This document shows, in pieces, positions 9,563 to 18,489 of a stretch of 64,000 nucleotides of DNA. Location of the stretch: contig NZ_NBYX01000008.1 in NCBI RefSeq assembly GCF_002099195.1, positions 124,001-188,000 on the forward strand. Reading direction: 5' to 3'. A model generated the notes under the pieces. That model was not told the DNA's origin. It searched no databases and worked only from the letters and a program-made list of their open reading frames with translations. The DNA comes from Burkholderia puraquae (GTDB lineage: Bacteria; Pseudomonadota; Gammaproteobacteria; Burkholderiales; Burkholderiaceae). Each line of letters starts with the position of its first letter. Positions within the stretch are counted from its first letter, which is position 1. The position numbers and the translations under genes were made by a program.

Positions 9563-10747
9563 TCATTCGGCGGACAATGCTCGCGCACGATGCGCCAGCC
9601 TGTCCTGGTAGATATCCAGATGCTTGCGCGCACTCGCTTTCCATGTGAAGCGGTTCAGCAGTGCCGGGACGGCATGCGCGAAATCGGGAGCACGCCGTCC
9701 CGAGAGCGCGTCGCGCAGCGCGCGGGCGATCGACTCCACATCGTCGGGATCGGCCCAAACGCACGCGCGCTCGTCCAGATATTCGGTAAAGGGCGCGATT
9801 TCGGACACGACGACGGGTTTTCCGCAGGCGAGCCCCTCGAGCACGACCAGCCCGAATCCCTCGCGGATCGACACCATCGACACCACGTCGGCGCTGTGCA
9901 TCAGCGCGACCAGGGCCGCGTCGTCCAGCGGCCCCGTCGGCACGACCGGTTCGTCGACACCGATCCCGAGCCCGAGTGCGGCGGCGCGCGCGACGAATCG
10001 GCGCGCGTATGCGTCGTGGTCGAGCAGGCTCGCGCCGCCCCCGATCACGAGCTGTGCGTCGGGCGTCGTGCTGCGCAGCCGTGCGAACGCCTCGAGCAAC
10101 GCGATCGAGTTTTTGCGTTCCTCGATTCCGCCGATCGCCACGACGATCGGCCCGCGGCTCAGGCCGAACCGCTGCCGCAACACCTGCACGTCGCGATGAT
10201 GTGCACAGGCGAACCGGGCAACGTCGATGCCGTTCGGCACCACGCTTGCGTCGACTCCGAACGACTCGCGCATCGTGGCCGCCCAGGTCTTACTCACGCA
10301 CAGCACCTGGTCCGCCTCCCGCCACGCACGCGCCTGCCAGCGTTCGAGCTGCGGATCGTCGAATACGTCGAGGTGATGCACGGTCCGTACGAATCCGTCT
10401 ATCGCCCCTGACTGCTTCAGCTCCGCCAGCGCGTTGCCCGTGATGCTGTCCTGCGCATGCACGATATCGAACCCGCCCGCCTCGTGCCCCGGCAAAGCGT
10501 TCCTGATCGCGGCAATCCGCGCGCGCACCATTTCCGCGATGCTGCGCGAACGGACATCGACGCGGGCCAGAACGACGCGGCACGGAACATCGCGAAACAT
10601 CGCCTCCCCCGGCGCTGCCGGCGCAAACACGGTGACGTCGCTTCCCGCTTCGTGCAACGCGCTCGCCAGTTCGAGTGTGTGCACGACACCGCCGCGCGGA
10701 TTGACCGAGTGGGTAAGCAGCGCGATGCGCAATGCATCTCGACTCAT
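9563..10747 (-). CDS. MSMEG_0565-family GT4 glycosyltransferase (Nit1C)
   Basis: 394-aa GT-B fold glycosyltransferase. The N-terminal domain starts R-I-A-L-L-T-H-S-V-N-P-R-G-G-V. The middle has V-P-N-G-I-D-V-A-R-F, and the donor-binding region has R-E-G-F-G-L-V-V-L-E-G-L-A-C-G-K-P-V-V with the E-x7-E spacing of family GT4. ATG 10747 overlaps the AIR-synthase-like stop by 4 bp (ATGA), so translation is probably coupled. Conserved in Nit1C clusters; acceptor unknown. Confidence 0.88.
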   Translation of the reverse strand: MSRDALRIALLTHSVNPRGGVVHTLELASALHEAGSDVTVFAPAAPGEAMFRDVPCRVVLARVDVRSRSIAEMVRARIAAIRNALPGHEAGGFDIVHAQDSITGNALAELKQSGAIDGFVRTVHHLDVFDDPQLERWQARAWREADQVLCVSKTWAATMRESFGVDASVVPNGIDVARFACAHHRDVQVLRQRFGLSRGPIVVAIGGIEERKNSIALLEAFARLRSTTPDAQLVIGGGASLLDHDAYARRFVARAAALGLGIGVDEPVVPTGPLDDAALVALMHSADVVSMVSIREGFGLVVLEGLACGKPVVVSEIAPFTEYLDERACVWADPDDVESIARALRDALSGRRAPDFAHAVPALLNRFTWKASARKHLDIYQDRLAHRARALSAE

Positions 10748-11730
10748 CGGGCACCTCCGCTTGCACCGGCAATGAACGGGGCGATCCGGAAATCCCACAG
10801 CACCGCGGTTTCACCCGCCTCCTCGACGACGACCTCGCGCGTTGCATCGATGTCGCCAATCACCGCGCACGCGAGCCCGCGCGCGACGAAGCGCTCCATT
10901 ACCGTATCGGCATGCGCCGGCCGGGCCGCCATCAGGAACCCGTAGCTCGGAAAGGCTGTCAGCCAGCGATCGAAGTCGACGCCTGGAGGACGCGGAATCG
11001 CATCAAGCCGTATCCGCGCACCGACGCGCGAGCACTCGACGAGCATCAGCGCCGTACCGAGCACGCCGGCCATCGAGATATCCTTCGCCGAATCGCACAG
11101 CCCGTCTTCGGCCAGCGCCGGCAGGATCTCGAGATCGCCGCGCAGCCGGGCCGGCGGTGCGCCGACCGACGCATTCCAGAACGGGTACGGATCCTCGAAT
11201 GCGCCGCGCAGGTCGACCGCCATCATCAGGCGATCGCCCGGCCGCGCGCTGAAGCTCGACAGCAGCGCGCGCGCACGGCCCAGGATCGACACCGCCAGTT
11301 GCCCCTGCGCACTGCGCGTGTTGCTGTGACCGCCGACGATCGGCACGCCATACGCGGACGCAGCCGCGGCCATCCCGGCGAGCACCGGCCGCGCGGCGTC
11401 GATCCCGTCGCTCCACAACGCATCGACAACGGCGATCGGTCGTCCGCCCATCGCATAGATGTCGCTGACGTTCGCCATCACGCCGCTGTACCCGGCAAAC
11501 CAGGGCATCGACTCGACGAATTCGCCGACCATGCCCTCGATCGCAAACAGCAGGTAGCCGTCCGCGTCGGCGATCGCCGCGCAGTCGTCGCCGAGTGCAA
11601 CCGCCTGCGCGAAATCCCGTTCGCCGTTCGGAAATCCCGCCGCGAGCGATGCGACCACGCCGGAGATGTCGTGCTTGTGCTGGAAGCCGCGGGTCGCACG
11701 AAGCATTGCGACACGATCCTCGACACTCAT
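10744..11730 (-). CDS. MSMEG_0567/Sll0787-family AIR-synthase (PurM-like) protein (Nit1C)
   Basis: 328-aa PurM-like ATP-grasp relative. It has G-D-D-C-A-A-I near the N-terminus, M-A-N-V-S-D-I-Y-A-M-G-G-R-P in the nucleotide/phosphate loop and a G-G-H-S-N-T motif. Such proteins activate a carbonyl or similar group with ATP (PurM, ThiL, SelD, HypE). It overlaps its neighbours by ATGA at both ends. In actinobacterial clusters this domain is fused to the GNAT domain encoded just upstream; here they are separate genes. Confidence 0.87.
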   Translation of the reverse strand: MSVEDRVAMLRATRGFQHKHDISGVVASLAAGFPNGERDFAQAVALGDDCAAIADADGYLLFAIEGMVGEFVESMPWFAGYSGVMANVSDIYAMGGRPIAVVDALWSDGIDAARPVLAGMAAAASAYGVPIVGGHSNTRSAQGQLAVSILGRARALLSSFSARPGDRLMMAVDLRGAFEDPYPFWNASVGAPPARLRGDLEILPALAEDGLCDSAKDISMAGVLGTALMLVECSRVGARIRLDAIPRPPGVDFDRWLTAFPSYGFLMAARPAHADTVMERFVARGLACAVIGDIDATREVVVEEAGETAVLWDFRIAPFIAGASGGAR

Positions 11731-12287
11731 TGCCGCACCTCCGGGCATAGAACGAAACCCTCGAACGGCGTGCCGCACGGCGGATAGTGCGCAAGCTCGG
11801 CCTGCATCAATTGATGGGGACGTCCGAACAACGTTTCCTCGCCGAGCGCATCCCAGTGAAGCCGGCGAAACAACGGCACGTTCTGCGATTGCACGTGTGC
11901 GACGAAAGTCCGGCACCCTTCGGCATGCGCGCTGCTTACAGCCAGTGCGATCAGCATCGAGCCAATCCTGCTCTGCCTGCGAAATGCCGGATGCACTGCC
12001 AGCCGAGAACCCATCCAGGTTCCGGGCGCGGTTTCATGAATCCGCACCGTGCCGACCACCTGCTCGGGCAACCCTGCGCAGCAGCTCACCGCGACCAGCA
12101 GCTGCGCGTGGCGATCGATATCGTCGCGATCGTCGCCGACGAAGATCCCCTGCTCGATGCAGAATACGGCCCGGCGCAACTTGTACGCCTCGTCGATTTC
12201 CCATGGAAGTCCGGCCCATTTGATCCGGTATTCCGAAGGCCGGTACGTGTCGCCACTGTCGGCAAGGCCCATCTCCGTGCAGTACAT
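11727..12287 (-). CDS. MSMEG_0567/Sll0786-family GNAT N-acetyltransferase (Nit1C)
   Basis: 186-aa GNAT. It has R-R-A-V-F-C-I-E-Q-G-I-F early, the acetyl-CoA loop A-V-H-P-A-F-R-R-Q-S-R-I-G-S-M-L and a C-terminal N-V-P-L-F-R-R-L-H-W-D segment. ATG 12287 follows the radical SAM stop by 2 bp. A GTG at 12293 would instead overlap that stop (GTGA) like the other junctions of this operon and is a serious alternative. The substrate is unknown. Confidence 0.85.
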   Translation of the reverse strand: MYCTEMGLADSGDTYRPSEYRIKWAGLPWEIDEAYKLRRAVFCIEQGIFVGDDRDDIDRHAQLLVAVSCCAGLPEQVVGTVRIHETAPGTWMGSRLAVHPAFRRQSRIGSMLIALAVSSAHAEGCRTFVAHVQSQNVPLFRRLHWDALGEETLFGRPHQLMQAELAHYPPCGTPFEGFVLCPEVRQ

Positions 12288-12289
12288 GA

Positions 12290-13402
12290 TCACACCTCGT
12301 AGGTCGACAGCGACGAGCAGGCGCCGCACTTTCCGCAGCCGGCCTTGATGTCGGTGGAGCGCATTCCTGCGTCGCGCAGCATCGCGCCGAGCGGCTCGAG
12401 CACCGCCCGCATGAAGTCCGGCGACGGCGCAGGATGGCTCTCCAGCGGCGTGCCGCTGATCGGAACGAACGGCACGACGAACGGATACACGCCCAGTCCG
12501 ATCAGTTCGCGCGACATGTCGAGAATCGCGGCCGCGCTGTCGCCGAGCCCGGCGAGGATGTAGGTGCTGACCTGTCCGCGGCCGAACACGGCGACGGCCG
12601 CGCGAAACGCCGCCATGTATCGGGACAACGGCACGCTCGCCTTGCCCGGCATGATCCGTTCGCGCACGGCCGGCGTCACGGCTTCCAGATGCATGCCGAG
12701 CGTATCGATCCCGCTTGCCTTCATCCGGTCGAACCAGGCGTCGTCGTCGGGCGGCTCGCACTGCGCCTGGATCGGGAGATCGACGGCCGCCTTGATCGCG
12801 AACGCGCTTTCGCACAATACGCGGGCGCCGCGATCCGGCGTCGGCGGCGTGCCCGTCGTCAAGACCATGTGCTTGACGCCATCGAGCAGGACCGCCGCGC
12901 GTGCCACCTCGGCGAGTTGTTCGGGCGTCTTCCGGGCGATCGTCCGGCCCGCTGCCAGCGACTGGCCGATCGAGCAGAACTGGCAGGTCTTGCGCCGGCT
13001 CTCGTAGCGGATGCAGGTCTGCAACACCGTGGTTGCGAGCACGTCGGCACCGTGCAGCGTCGCGATGTGCGAATACGGCACGCCCTCCAGCGTCTGCAAT
13101 GCGTAGAAGCGCGGGCTCGACGGAAAGCTGATGCTCGCGATCGGGATGGTGCCGCGCGAGAGCAGGCTGACGCCCGCCGCGTCGGGCTCCGCCGCGACGA
13201 ACGGCGACTCCCACGCGGTGCTCGTGTGCACCGGCACCATGATGGTCACGCCGTCGACCGTCACGGCCTTGTGATCGGACGGCCCCGCGCCGCCGCGCCG
13301 GCTGGCGGCGCCGATGCGCGGATCCGCAAGGCGCAGCCCGACCGACTGCAGTTCAGTCATCAATTGCCGGCTCTGCACCGACGGTTTCGCGTTCGCGCTC
13401 AT
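12290..13402 (-). CDS. MSMEG_0568-family radical SAM protein (Nit1C)
   Basis: 370-aa radical SAM-like enzyme. The cluster cysteines are C130-x9-C140-x2-C143 (T-C-Q-F-C-S-I-G), not the classical Cx3Cx2C. A second cysteine triplet C356-x2-C359-x2-C362 near the C-terminus could hold an auxiliary iron-sulfur cluster. ATG 13402 has GAGGG upstream and overlaps the nitrilase 3' end by 50 bp; an ATG at 13423 is possible. It is a core Nit1C gene. Radical SAM chemistry is inferred from family membership only. Confidence 0.87.
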   Translation of the reverse strand: MSANAKPSVQSRQLMTELQSVGLRLADPRIGAASRRGGAGPSDHKAVTVDGVTIMVPVHTSTAWESPFVAAEPDAAGVSLLSRGTIPIASISFPSSPRFYALQTLEGVPYSHIATLHGADVLATTVLQTCIRYESRRKTCQFCSIGQSLAAGRTIARKTPEQLAEVARAAVLLDGVKHMVLTTGTPPTPDRGARVLCESAFAIKAAVDLPIQAQCEPPDDDAWFDRMKASGIDTLGMHLEAVTPAVRERIMPGKASVPLSRYMAAFRAAVAVFGRGQVSTYILAGLGDSAAAILDMSRELIGLGVYPFVVPFVPISGTPLESHPAPSPDFMRAVLEPLGAMLRDAGMRSTDIKAGCGKCGACSSLSTYEV

Positions 13403-14375
13403 GGCAATTTCCCTCGAAGTCACGTGCGGCCGGCCCGCTGATCCCCATCGGGGTCACCGTCATCGCCGGCCGATCGTTGATGGCAAGGCTCAGCAGTTCC
13501 GGACGCGCATAGTGGCCGACCGAATCCATCATTCGCTTGCGTTTGGTGATCAGCGACATGTCCAGATCGGCGATCACCATCCCTTCGCCCGAGCGCAACG
13601 GCTCGGCCAGATGCTGGCCCTCCGGGGACACGATCGCGGTATGACAGCCGCCGCGCAGGGCCTTCTGCAGATTCGGATCGCCCGTGATCGACTCGATCTG
13701 GGCATCCGCCAGCCAGCCGGTCGCATTGACGACAAAGCAGCCCGATTCCAGCGCATGATGACGAATCGTGACTTCGATCTGTTCCGCGAAGATCGGGCCC
13801 ACCAGCGATCCGGGGAACTGGCTGCAATGAATTTCCTCGTGCTGCGTCATCAGCGCATAACGCGCGAGCGGGTTGTAGTGCTCCCAGCACGCGAGCGCAC
13901 CGACCCTGCCGACACCGGTCTGCGCCACCTTGAGTCCAGCCGCGTCGCCCTGCCCCCAGATCATCCGCTCGTGAAACGTCGGCGTGATCTTGCGGCGCTT
14001 CACCGCGAGGCGTCCGTCGACGTCGAAAATCAGCTGCGTGTTGTACAGGCTGCCGTGGTCGCGCTCGTTCACGCCGAGCACGACGACCATCCCGTGGAGG
14101 CGTGCGCGCTCGGCGACCGCATGCGTCACGGGCCCGGGCACCGCCACGGCCTGCTCGTAGAGCCGCATGTGATCGGCGCCGGATGCGACCGGTGCCCGCA
14201 CGAACGAGAAGTACGGGTAGTACGGCACGAACGTTTCGGGGAAGACGATCAGCTGGACACCCTTGCCGGCGGCCTCGTCGATCGCCGCACAGACCTTGTC
14301 GAGCGTCCCGCCGGCCCGTTCCAGATCGGGGGCGATCTGGACGGCTGCCGCCCGGACGATGCGTTTGTCGGACAT
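13353..14375 (-). CDS. Nit6803-type nitrilase (Nit1C)
   Basis: 340-aa carbon-nitrogen hydrolase converting nitriles to acid plus ammonia. The Glu-Lys-Cys triad is clear: Glu47 in [12 protein letters not shown], Lys129 in K-R-R-K-I-T-P-T and Cys163 in [11 protein letters not shown]. Glu136 in F-H-E-R is also kept. The motif set is that of aliphatic/cyano nitrilases such as Nit6803 (Synechocystis) and Nit1 of cyanide-assimilating Pseudomonas. It is the second gene of the operon, 19 bp after the MSMEG_0572-like gene. Confidence 0.94.
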   Translation of the reverse strand: MSDKRIVRAAAVQIAPDLERAGGTLDKVCAAIDEAAGKGVQLIVFPETFVPYYPYFSFVRAPVASGADHMRLYEQAVAVPGPVTHAVAERARLHGMVVVLGVNERDHGSLYNTQLIFDVDGRLAVKRRKITPTFHERMIWGQGDAAGLKVAQTGVGRVGALACWEHYNPLARYALMTQHEEIHCSQFPGSLVGPIFAEQIEVTIRHHALESGCFVVNATGWLADAQIESITGDPNLQKALRGGCHTAIVSPEGQHLAEPLRSGEGMVIADLDMSLITKRKRMMDSVGHYARPELLSLAINDRPAMTVTPMGISGPAARDFEGNCHERERETVGAEPAIDD

Positions 14376-14394
14376 GATGGCACCCGTCATTCGG

Positions 14395-14877
14395 TCAAAC
14401 GGTCCAGGTATGGATGACCAGCGCATTCTCCTTGCGGTGAAGCAGCTGGATATCGAGCACGTCGAGCGGATTGATCGGTCGAATGCCCTCGATCAGCGAC
14501 GCCTCGCCATGCCCGTAAAGTGCCTGCAATGCAAAGCGGCACGCGTAGACCTTCCCGCCCTCTTCCATGAACTTCACGAGTTGCTTGTTGAAGTTCAGGT
14601 GACCGGGAAACGCCTCGTCGCCGAGCGTCGGAAAGCCGCGCTGCAGGCCGAGCGTCACGCCGGGGCCGTAGAGCAGCACCGACGTCTCGAATCCCTTGCG
14701 TTGCAGGCGCGTCGCCTGCAGCAGGTTCACGAAGCCGATCGAACCCTCGAACGCAACCGTGTGGAACGTCACGAGCGCCTTCTCGCCCGGTTCGGCCTTG
14801 ACGTCTTCAAACACTTTTTCCTCGTAATCGACGAGGAAATCTCCTTTCTTGTGCAGAGGCTGGTTGACTGCGGGCAT
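14395..14877 (-). CDS. MSMEG_0572/Sll0783-family nitrogen-starvation response protein (Nit1C)
   Basis: 160 aa and strongly conserved in this family: [15 protein letters not shown] near the start, then [18 protein letters not shown] and [16 protein letters not shown]. The fold looks like a DsrE-type small alpha/beta protein. First gene of the Nit1C operon, with GGAG before ATG 14877 and a sigma-54 promoter about 70 bp upstream. In Synechocystis the homologue sll0783 is induced by nitrogen starvation and its loss impairs PHB accumulation. Confidence 0.88.
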   Translation of the reverse strand: MPAVNQPLHKKGDFLVDYEEKVFEDVKAEPGEKALVTFHTVAFEGSIGFVNLLQATRLQRKGFETSVLLYGPGVTLGLQRGFPTLGDEAFPGHLNFNKQLVKFMEEGGKVYACRFALQALYGHGEASLIEGIRPINPLDVLDIQLLHRKENALVIHTWTV

Positions 14878-14947
14878 GGCACGCTCCGTTTGAAAATGAG
14901 TTGAGTGATATTCCCGAACGCTTTCGAATCCGGGCGAACTCATTAAC

Positions 14948-14962
14948 GCAACGCATATGCCA
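14948..14962 (-). promoter_or_regulatory. sigma-54 (-24/-12) promoter of the Nit1C operon
   Basis: On the minus strand the sequence reads TGGCATATGCGTTGC, matching the RpoN consensus TGGCAC-N5-TTGC at all but one base with exactly 10 nt between GG and GC. It lies about 70 bp upstream of the first Nit1C gene and points at it. Sigma-54 control is typical for nitrogen-scavenging genes. Confidence 0.75.
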
Positions 14963-15024
14963 ACCGGGCCCGATCCGATGCAATCACTCTCCAATCATTC
15001 AATCGATAAATGCCGATGCTGTCG

Positions 15025-15052
15025 GCCCGATCCTTGCGTGACCGGATCGGGC
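15025..15052. promoter_or_regulatory. 9-bp inverted repeat, candidate activator/repressor site
   Basis: Perfect arms GCCCGATCC (15025-15033) and GGATCGGGC (15044-15052) with a 10-nt spacer, in the 381-bp divergent region between Nit1C and the MocR gene. It is 63-90 bp upstream of the sigma-54 site, where an enhancer-binding protein could bind. Confidence 0.45.
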
Positions 15053-15130
15053 TCGGACGGAAAATAGCCGTCCAGCGCGCCGCCGCGCACTGGACTGATG
15101 CAGCGCAAAGGGGTTCGTGCGCATCGAGCG

Positions 15131-15142
15131 TGCATCGATGCA
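15131..15142. promoter_or_regulatory. 12-bp palindrome within ATGC(A/G)ATC-type repeats, candidate MocR operator
   Basis: Perfect palindrome TGCATCGATGCA followed by further ATGC/ATCAAT repeats up to about 15180, about 115 bp upstream of the divergent MocR start. Repeated short motifs of this sort are typical of autoregulated GntR/MocR promoters. Confidence 0.4.
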
Positions 15143-15258
15143 TCAATCCGATACATGATGCGATCAATGCAATCACCCGATCGCAAAACGGCGATATCTA
15201 TATTTTTCTATTAATTCGTGATGCCAATATTTTGATGAATCACCAAATGGAAACGGAT

Positions 15259-16650
15259 ATGGATTACGCAATCCATCATTGGTCGAAGCGACTATTGGAA
15301 AGCAGGAAACCGGCGTACCTGCTGATCCCCGACCTCATCGAGGAAGATCTCGCCGCGGGCCGTCTGAAACCGCGCGAGCGCCTGCCCGGGCTGCGCGATC
15401 TCGCCAGTGCGCTGAACCTCAACTACACGACGGTCGCCCGCGCTTATGCGGAAGCTCGCCGCCGCGGCCTGCTCGATACGCGCGCCGGAAGCGGCACATT
15501 CGTGCGCGGCCCGACGCGAACGATTCCGCTGTCGGGCGGCAGCAGCATCGAGATGTCGATGAACATGCCTCCCGAGCCGCCCGAGATGGCCAGGCGGCTG
15601 CAGCAATCGGCGGCGGCATTGTTCGACGGCGCCGATCCTTACCAGCTCATGCGTTACCAGGATTTCGGCGGCACGTCGGCGGATCGCGCCGCCGGCCGCG
15701 CGTGGCTGGCCAATCGCCTGCCCGGCTGCAGTAGCGATACCGTGCTCGTTTGCCCGGGCATCCACAGCGCGCTCGTCGCGCTCGTCTCCACGCTTGCGCG
15801 CCGCGGCGACGCGATCTGCCTCGATTCGCTCGCCTACCCCGGCATCAAGGCAATCGCATCGCAACTGGGCGTGCAGTTGCAGCCGCTGCCACGGGACGAA
15901 GACGGTCCGTTGCCGCACGCATTCGAATCGCTCTGCAAAAGCGGACGGCCTGCCGCGCTGTACTGCAACCCCACGCTGCAGAACCCGAGCACGCTCACGA
16001 TACCGTTCAGACGCCGCGAAGCACTGGCCGATGTCGCGCTGCGCTACAGCGTGCCGATCATCGAGGACGACGCGTATGCGATGCTGCCGCAGAGCGCGCC
16101 GCCGCCGCTGGCGCTGCTGGCGCCCGAACTGACCTACTACGTGACCGGCATGTCGAAGAACCTCGGTGCGGGGTTGCGAATCGCATATCTGCTGGCGCCG
16201 ACGGTACGCGAAGCACAGCGCATCGCCGGCGCATTGCGCGCCACGACCGTGATGCCGAGCCCGTTCACGATGCTGTTGTCCACCCAATGGATCAACGACG
16301 GCACCGCGAGCGAGATGCTGGCCGCGATGCGATCGGAAGCGCATGCACGGCAGGCGATCGCGAGCCGGATTCTCGGCGCATGGCCTTTCGATGCGCACCC
16401 CGACGGTTTCCATCTCTGGTTGCCGATTCCGCGCGCGTGCCTGTGGACCGCACCGGATCTGGCGCAGCATCTGCGGAGTCGGAGCGTCGCCGCGGTGGCA
16501 AGCGCGGCATTTTCGACGGACGGCGACCCGCCGGCGGCGATCCGTATCTGCCTCGGCGGGCCGCAGGATCGGGACCAGTGCCGGGACGGCCTCGAGCTCG
16601 TCGCGGATGCACTGGCCAACGCGCATCATCTTTATGGTGCGGCGATGTAG
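15259..16650 (+). CDS. MocR-type (GntR-aminotransferase) transcriptional regulator
   Basis: 463 aa. The N-terminal winged helix of GntR type has R-E-R-L-P-G-L-R-D-L-A and L-N-Y-T-T-V-A-R-A-Y-A-E. It is followed by a full fold-type I aminotransferase domain with the PLP lysine in V-T-G-M-S-K-N-L-G-A-G and an N-P-T-L-Q-N-P loop. MocR proteins sense amines or PLP adducts. It is transcribed away from Nit1C, so it is the natural candidate regulator of that operon (inferred). ATG 15259 is chosen because family homology starts there; ATG 15235 and 15247 are alternatives. Confidence 0.9.
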   Translation: MDYAIHHWSKRLLESRKPAYLLIPDLIEEDLAAGRLKPRERLPGLRDLASALNLNYTTVARAYAEARRRGLLDTRAGSGTFVRGPTRTIPLSGGSSIEMSMNMPPEPPEMARRLQQSAAALFDGADPYQLMRYQDFGGTSADRAAGRAWLANRLPGCSSDTVLVCPGIHSALVALVSTLARRGDAICLDSLAYPGIKAIASQLGVQLQPLPRDEDGPLPHAFESLCKSGRPAALYCNPTLQNPSTLTIPFRRREALADVALRYSVPIIEDDAYAMLPQSAPPPLALLAPELTYYVTGMSKNLGAGLRIAYLLAPTVREAQRIAGALRATTVMPSPFTMLLSTQWINDGTASEMLAAMRSEAHARQAIASRILGAWPFDAHPDGFHLWLPIPRACLWTAPDLAQHLRSRSVAAVASAAFSTDGDPPAAIRICLGGPQDRDQCRDGLELVADALANAHHLYGAAM

Positions 16651-16767
16651 CGGCCGATACCGCTCCGAAGGCATTCGAACGCGAATTGCCGGTCTGTCGC
16701 AAGCCGAAATGAACGCCGGCGCGAGACGGGTCTGCGGCGCCTGCCGCATCGGACGCTCGCCTGCCGA

Positions 16768-17709
16768 TCAGTCTTCTCGCGCCAGTTGCAGCAAGATGTC
16801 GGCGAGGGCTCGAATTTTCGGTTGTTCCGCACGTTGGGGCGGATAGACGAGGAAGTACGAAAGGCCGTCCTGGACGACCTCCTCAAACGGTGTCACCAGC
16901 GATCCGGCACGGAGTCGGTCTCTTGCCATCCGTGGGTCGCCGATTGCAATTCCATGCCCTTCCGTCGATGCCGCGAGCGTCAATTCGAGGGTATCGAATA
17001 CCAGCCCGCGTCCCGCATCGATCTGGCGCGCCCCAACGTGATCGAGCCAGCATCTCCACTCTGCGTGGCTGGGGCCGGGATGGAGCAAATCGACCTGCGC
17101 AAGGTCGGCAACGGATCGCAGCGATGTTGCCAAGGCGGGTGCGCACATCGGCGTGAGCCTCTCCGCAAACAGCGGTACCGCTTCCATGCCGGTCCACTGT
17201 CCCGTGCCGCGCACGATGACGGCGTCGACGTCGGACGTCGTGAAATCCGGCGTATCGTCCGCGGATGTCGAAATACGAAACTCCGTCCCGCTCATCGCGC
17301 GATGAATGTCCGGCAGCCGCGGGAGCAGCCAGCGAACGGCGAACGTGGACGGCAACTTCAACGTGAGCACCGAGGTCGCCCGTGCACGGGAATCCGCGTG
17401 CTGGACCAACTGCGTGAGCACGTTGACCGCGACCGTCAGCAGTGCATTTCCTTCCGCGGTCAATGTCAGACCCGATACATGGCGCACAAAGAGCGCGCAT
17501 CGATAATGCGTCTCCAACTGCTGTATCTGGCGGCTCACCGCGCCTTGCGTACGGCACAGATGATCCGCCGCCTTGCTGACGCTGCCGAGCTGCGCCGCCG
17601 CGACGAATGACTGAATCGCCGCCAACGGCGGGAGGGGCCTCGTCAGGTCAGCCAGCGGATATGCATGCGCCGCATACCCGGGTTGCAAATTTTTCGATTG
17701 TTCGGTCAT
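16768..17709 (-). CDS. LysR-family transcriptional regulator (GcvA-like)
   Basis: 313 aa. The LysR HTH is at residues 25-85 (L-A-A-I-Q-S-F-V-A-A-A-Q-L-G-S-V-S-K-A-A-D-H-L-C-x-T-Q-G-A-V-S). The effector domain follows, ending in a short L-A-D-I-L-L-Q-L-A tail as in GcvA-type regulators. It is divergent from the NTF2-like gene at 17792 with a perfect inverted repeat between them, the usual layout of a LysR gene and its target. Confidence 0.92.
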   Translation of the reverse strand: MTEQSKNLQPGYAAHAYPLADLTRPLPPLAAIQSFVAAAQLGSVSKAADHLCRTQGAVSRQIQQLETHYRCALFVRHVSGLTLTAEGNALLTVAVNVLTQLVQHADSRARATSVLTLKLPSTFAVRWLLPRLPDIHRAMSGTEFRISTSADDTPDFTTSDVDAVIVRGTGQWTGMEAVPLFAERLTPMCAPALATSLRSVADLAQVDLLHPGPSHAEWRCWLDHVGARQIDAGRGLVFDTLELTLAASTEGHGIAIGDPRMARDRLRAGSLVTPFEEVVQDGLSYFLVYPPQRAEQPKIRALADILLQLARED

Positions 17710-17740
17710 CGGTGCGTCGCTATCGTGCGTCTACCGGATA

Positions 17741-17764
17741 CCCCGTTCCCACGCATGAACGGGG
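17741..17764. promoter_or_regulatory. inverted repeat, probable LysR operator
   Basis: Perfect 8-bp arms CCCCGTTC (17741-17748) and GAACGGGG (17757-17764) with an 8-nt spacer. It is centred in the 82-bp gap between the divergent LysR and NTF2-like genes. Confidence 0.6.
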
Positions 17765-17791
17765 ACGTCAACGAATGATCGGAGGATAATT

Positions 17792-18190
17792 TTGGGCTCA
17801 ACGTCGGAATCACTCCATACGGAACGGGTTCGCGCTTACCTTCGGGAACTCGAGCGAGGCGATGTCGGCGCCATCTGCGCGCTATTTACGCCGGACGCTC
17901 GGATTTTCTCGCCATTTCTCGGCTGGATGCACCCTGAGCCGTTCTTTTCGAAGGTCGCTGCTGCATCGGGAGAAAGCAAGATTACACCGATCGATATCTG
18001 CGTCAGCGCGACCGGCGCTCGACGTGCGACAGGTTACTTCATCTACGACTGGGTCCTGAAAGACGGTTCGGTGGCGCGCTTCGAGTGCGTCGACGTGTTC
18101 GAGTTCGACATCGCGGGGCTCATCGAGCGGATGATCATCGTCTACGACACGCATCCGATTCGCAGTACGGTCGGCGACAAGTACGCGTAA
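17792..18190 (+). CDS. NTF2/SnoaL-like domain protein
   Basis: 132 aa with a SnoaL-like alpha+beta cone fold: V-R-A-Y-L-R-E-L-E-R-G-D-V-G-A-I-C-A-L-F-T-P-D-A-R at the N-terminus and a C-terminal F-E-C-V-D-V-F-E-F-D sheet strand. The start is TTG 17792, decided by GGAGG at 17781-17785 with 6-nt spacing; no ATG fits. Such proteins are small-molecule isomerases or binding proteins and the substrate cannot be guessed. Probably the target of the divergent LysR. Confidence 0.8.
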   Translation: MGSTSESLHTERVRAYLRELERGDVGAICALFTPDARIFSPFLGWMHPEPFFSKVAAASGESKITPIDICVSATGARRATGYFIYDWVLKDGSVARFECVDVFEFDIAGLIERMIIVYDTHPIRSTVGDKYA

Positions 18191-18489
18191 CCGGATCGGC
18201 GCCGCTGGATACCGACGGCTGGCGTTTGCGCAGCGCTGCTCTGCCGACGAGCGATGTCGACTACGAGTTTGCGTCGCGGTGCTGTCTGTCGAAATTCTGC
18301 CTTGCTTCCCGGAAGCGGTCGGAATTCTCGACGACCCAGGTCCACAACGGAACCATGCGAACGAGCAGGTCCGTGCCCGTGTCGATTTCAGCCCGCAGCG
18401 AGTCATCGTGAATCCGGCCATCCGCGCGAACGGCATCGACGGCAGGCCCCCGAACAGAAAGTCCGGCCCGGGGCTTGAACCGGCCTGAT

